Part shown: one piece after another, positions 41,936-43,608 of the stretch
Position numbering within the stretch: the first letter of the stretch is position 1
Layout of the letters: the number at the start of each line of letters is the position of its first letter
Assembly: GCA_025361125.1 (NCBI GenBank)
Contig: JANYBM010000095.1
Location: 1 to 43,608 of the forward strand
Reading direction: 5' to 3'
Length of the DNA stretch: 43,608 nt
Source of the DNA: Holophagaceae bacterium
GTDB taxonomy: Bacteria; Acidobacteriota; Holophagae; Holophagales; Holophagaceae
The notes under the pieces: model-generated
Told to the model about the DNA's origin: nothing
Databases searched by the model: none
Seen by the model: only the letters and a program-made list of their open reading frames with translations
Made by a program: the position numbers and the translations under genes

Positions 41936-42538
41936 CTATCCCGTTCCTGGCACCACTGGGTCTGTCGGGTGCTGGTGCTTCTCGATCCGGCGATCGGGAA
42001 TGAACCACATGATCGCGACCAGGACGTAGAGCACGCAGGAAATCCCAGGTTTCAGGAATGCCAATGGAATGGCGGCGGTGTAGATCGCAATGGATATTTT
42101 GCCTTTGAAATCCCGGCCCAGCGCATGGGCCAGGAACGAATCCGTCCCGTGATGGGCGATGAGTGCCCGGCTCAATATGAAGTAGGCAAGGCCCGCGAAG
42201 AACAGCACCACGCCGTAGAGGGCTACGGGCCAAGGCGCGAAGTGGTTCGCGCCCATCCAGGCCGTGGCGAAGGGTACGAGGGACAGCCAGAACAGCAGGT
42301 GCATGTTGGCCCAGAGGATCGTGCCATTCACGCGCTGGACCGCCTGCCAAAGGTGATGGTGGTTGTTCCAGTAAATACCCAGATAGATGAAACTGAGGAC
42401 ATAGCTAAGGAAGGCTGGCAGCAGGGGGCGCAACGCGCCGGGATGCGCCCCGACCGGCACCCTCAGTTCCAGGACCATGATGGTGATGATGATGGCGATG
42501 ACGCCGTCACTGAAGGCTTCCAGTCGTCCTTTGTTCAT
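41936..42538 (-). CDS. TMEM175-family potassium channel-like membrane protein
   Basis: 200 residues, about six transmembrane helices. The start at 42538 has AAAGGA six bases upstream. The family hallmark is in helix 1: RLEAFSDGVIAIIITIMVLEL, the R..xFSD pattern that lines the K+ pore in TMEM175 proteins. IYLGIYWNNHHHLWQAV follows in the third helix region, with an unusual HHH. Bacterial members are short single-repeat versions that assemble as tetramers and conduct K+. It is convergent with the ABC-F gene (16-bp gap) and divergent from the PhzF-like gene. Confidence 0.85.
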   Translation of the reverse strand: MNKGRLEAFSDGVIAIIITIMVLELRVPVGAHPGALRPLLPAFLSYVLSFIYLGIYWNNHHHLWQAVQRVNGTILWANMHLLFWLSLVPFATAWMGANHFAPWPVALYGVVLFFAGLAYFILSRALIAHHGTDSFLAHALGRDFKGKISIAIYTAAIPLAFLKPGISCVLYVLVAIMWFIPDRRIEKHQHPTDPVVPGTG

Positions 42539-42600
42539 CGTCATTCCTTTCGATGCCTGCATGGCAAAATACACTACCCCGTCCCAGAAAAGAGGGTTCC

Positions 42601-43380
42601 GTGCGAATTCCCATCTATCAAATCGATGCCTTTACGAATCGGCCCTTCTCGGGCAACCCCGCGGCTGTTATGCCGCTGGAGACATGGCTTCCGGATACAA
42701 CACTTCAATCCATTGCCGCGGAGAATAACCTCTCCGAGACCGCTTTCTTCGTGCCGGAGGAAAAGGGTTATCACATCCGCTGGTTCACGCCGAAGGTCGA
42801 GGTGGACCTCTGCGGCCATGCCACCCTGGCTTCGGCTTACGTCATCTTGACTGAGTTGCAAGCTGATCTCGCCAAAATCCGATTCAGGAGCCGCAGCGGA
42901 GAGCTGGTTGTGGCGCGCCAGAAAGACCGCTTTGTCCTGGATTTTCCGGCTCGCGCACCGACACCACTGGTCGCGCTGGAGGGCCTTGAAGCAGCGATGG
43001 GGGTAAGGCCAATGGAACTCTGGCAAGCACGGGATACGATGGCGGTATTGGCGTCCGAGGAACAGGTGCTTGCCCTGAAACCGAATCAGGCCCTGCTGGC
43101 CAGCCTTCCGTTGTGGAGCCTGATCGTCACCGCCAAGAGCGACCGCGTGGATTTCGTATCGCGCTTTTTCGCTCCAGCTCAGGGCATTGAGGAGGATCCC
43201 GTCACGGGTTCCAGCCACTGCACACTTATCCCCTATTGGGCCCAGGTCCTTGGGAAATCAGAACTCCACGCGCTCCAGGTTTCTGCCCGCGGAGGTGAGC
43301 TCTGGTGCGAGATCGCGGGTGACCGGGTAAAGATCGCTGGCCAAGCTGTGAAAGTGATGCAGGGGGACTTCTGGCTGTAA
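42601..43380 (+). CDS. PhzF-family isomerase/epimerase-like protein
   Basis: 259 residues from a GTG at 42601 with GAGGG four bases upstream; the ATG frame at 42553 adds an unrelated leader. The PhzF fold is shown by IPIYQIDAFTNRPFSGNPAAV, the catalytic glutamate in NNLSETAFFVP, WFTPKVEVDLCGHATLASAY and EEDPVTGSSHCTLIPYWA. The family includes diaminopimelate-epimerase-like isomerases and phenazine biosynthesis PhzF. No phenazine genes are present, so this is a general-family member with unknown substrate. Confidence 0.9.
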   Translation: MRIPIYQIDAFTNRPFSGNPAAVMPLETWLPDTTLQSIAAENNLSETAFFVPEEKGYHIRWFTPKVEVDLCGHATLASAYVILTELQADLAKIRFRSRSGELVVARQKDRFVLDFPARAPTPLVALEGLEAAMGVRPMELWQARDTMAVLASEEQVLALKPNQALLASLPLWSLIVTAKSDRVDFVSRFFAPAQGIEEDPVTGSSHCTLIPYWAQVLGKSELHALQVSARGGELWCEIAGDRVKIAGQAVKVMQGDFWL

Positions 43381-43432
43381 GGTTTGAGGCTTGTGTCCCC
43401 AGGCAAAATTCCTAGAGCAGGGGTCCGGCATA

Positions 43433-43467
43433 TCCCCCGAGCCCATCCCCCATGCCTCGTCCCTCAT
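43433..43467. repeat. 7-nt period array upstream of coaX
   Basis: TCCCCCG, AGCCCAT, CCCCCAT, GCCTCGT and CCCTCAT run in register, ending 21 bp before the coaX ATG. On the opposite strand the CCCTCAT type reads ATGAGGG, matching the GGATGAG/GGATGAA heptamers that follow hemD at 5575. Confidence 0.55.
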
Positions 43468-43488
43468 CATAGCTGGCACACTATTCCC

Positions 43489-43608
43489 ATGAGCCTGCTA
43501 CTTGCCGTCGACGTCGGCAACACCAACATCGTGCTGGGAGTCTTCGATCTTTCGAAGGGACCGAAAGCACCGCTCATGTGCTCGTGGCGATTAGCCACCT
43601 CGCGGGAG
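43489..43608 (+). CDS. coaX: Type III pantothenate kinase (partial, 3' end beyond window)
   Basis: Forty codons from the ATG at 43489 read MSLLLAVDVGNTNIVLGVFD and onward. DxGNTN with the following hydrophobic strand is the phosphate-1 motif of type III pantothenate kinases, which start coenzyme A synthesis and, unlike type I/II, need a monovalent cation. LMCSWRLATSRE fits the next conserved block (W-R-xxT). No strong ribosome-binding site is visible. The gene continues past the window. Confidence 0.88.
   Translation, partial: MSLLLAVDVGNTNIVLGVFDLSKGPKAPLMCSWRLATSRE

Overview
The window (about 43.6 kb, moderately GC-rich) is a gene-dense stretch of bacterial chromosome. No phage, insertion sequence, CRISPR array or rRNA is visible. 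The organism is a Gram-negative-type (diderm) bacterium: it has lptD, a GDP-deoxyhexose pathway, a GmhB-like heptose phosphatase homologue and a LysM lytic transglycosylase. The gene content and style (aroC-hemCDLENHY cluster, RNase E/G with a long basic tail, 7-8 nt period intergenic arrays) suggest an Acidobacteriota/Holophagae-like (Geothrix/Holophaga) lineage. That placement is an inference from gene content, not from a marker-gene comparison.

Layout. (1) 1-2685: a surface-polysaccharide locus with gmd (partial) and rmd on the minus strand and a divergent GT4 glycosyltransferase, followed by a tiny remnant resembling the start of a heptosyltransferase. (2) 2766-11653: chorismate synthase, then hemC-D-L-E-N-H-Y. 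The seven heme genes cover most steps from glutamate-1-semialdehyde to protoheme, mostly with overlapping or abutting start and stop codons; hemA and hemB are not here. (3) 11729-13537 (minus): a cysteine-rich Rrf2 regulator, ttcA and a HEPN-domain protein, read from a strong sigma70-type promoter with a perfect palindrome over its -10 box. (4) 13655-21199: a secreted thioredoxin-like protein, a WYL/WCX protein without a DNA-binding HTH (minus), and a plus-strand run of RNase E/G, a ZIP metal transporter and lptD. (5) 21239-31304 (minus): a diguanylate cyclase, then an operon-like chain HAD protein - LtaS-type sulfatase - metallophosphoesterase - membrane protein - dnaG - rpoD. The classic primase-sigma pair here follows envelope genes, with start/stop overlaps running into dnaG. 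(6) 31427-33557 (minus): an organophosphate antiporter and an orphan CoA-transferase A subunit. (7) 33620-41919 (plus): a TolB-like propeller, gmhB, sfsA, gcvT, gcvH, an MltD-like transglycosylase, tRNA-Ala(GGC) with its terminator, and an ABC-F ATPase. (8) 41936-43608: a TMEM175-type channel (minus), a PhzF-family protein and the start of coaX.

The most unusual feature is a dispersed family of short arrays with a strict 7-nt (in one place 8-nt) period. They lie in intergenic gaps at about 5575-5712, 22614-22634, 37241-37268, 39915-39942 and 43433-43467. One lies inside the ABC-F gene at 41596-41651, where it encodes a heptapeptide repeat. They resemble in style the heptanucleotide STRR repeats known from cyanobacteria. 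Two further degenerate inverted-repeat tracts (11654-11728 and 31334-31420) may be related intergenic elements. Other points of interest are the HTH-less WYL protein with long basic tails beside RNase E/G, the orphan scoA, the GT9 remnant, and one Shine-Dalgarno block shared as an inverted repeat by two divergent genes.
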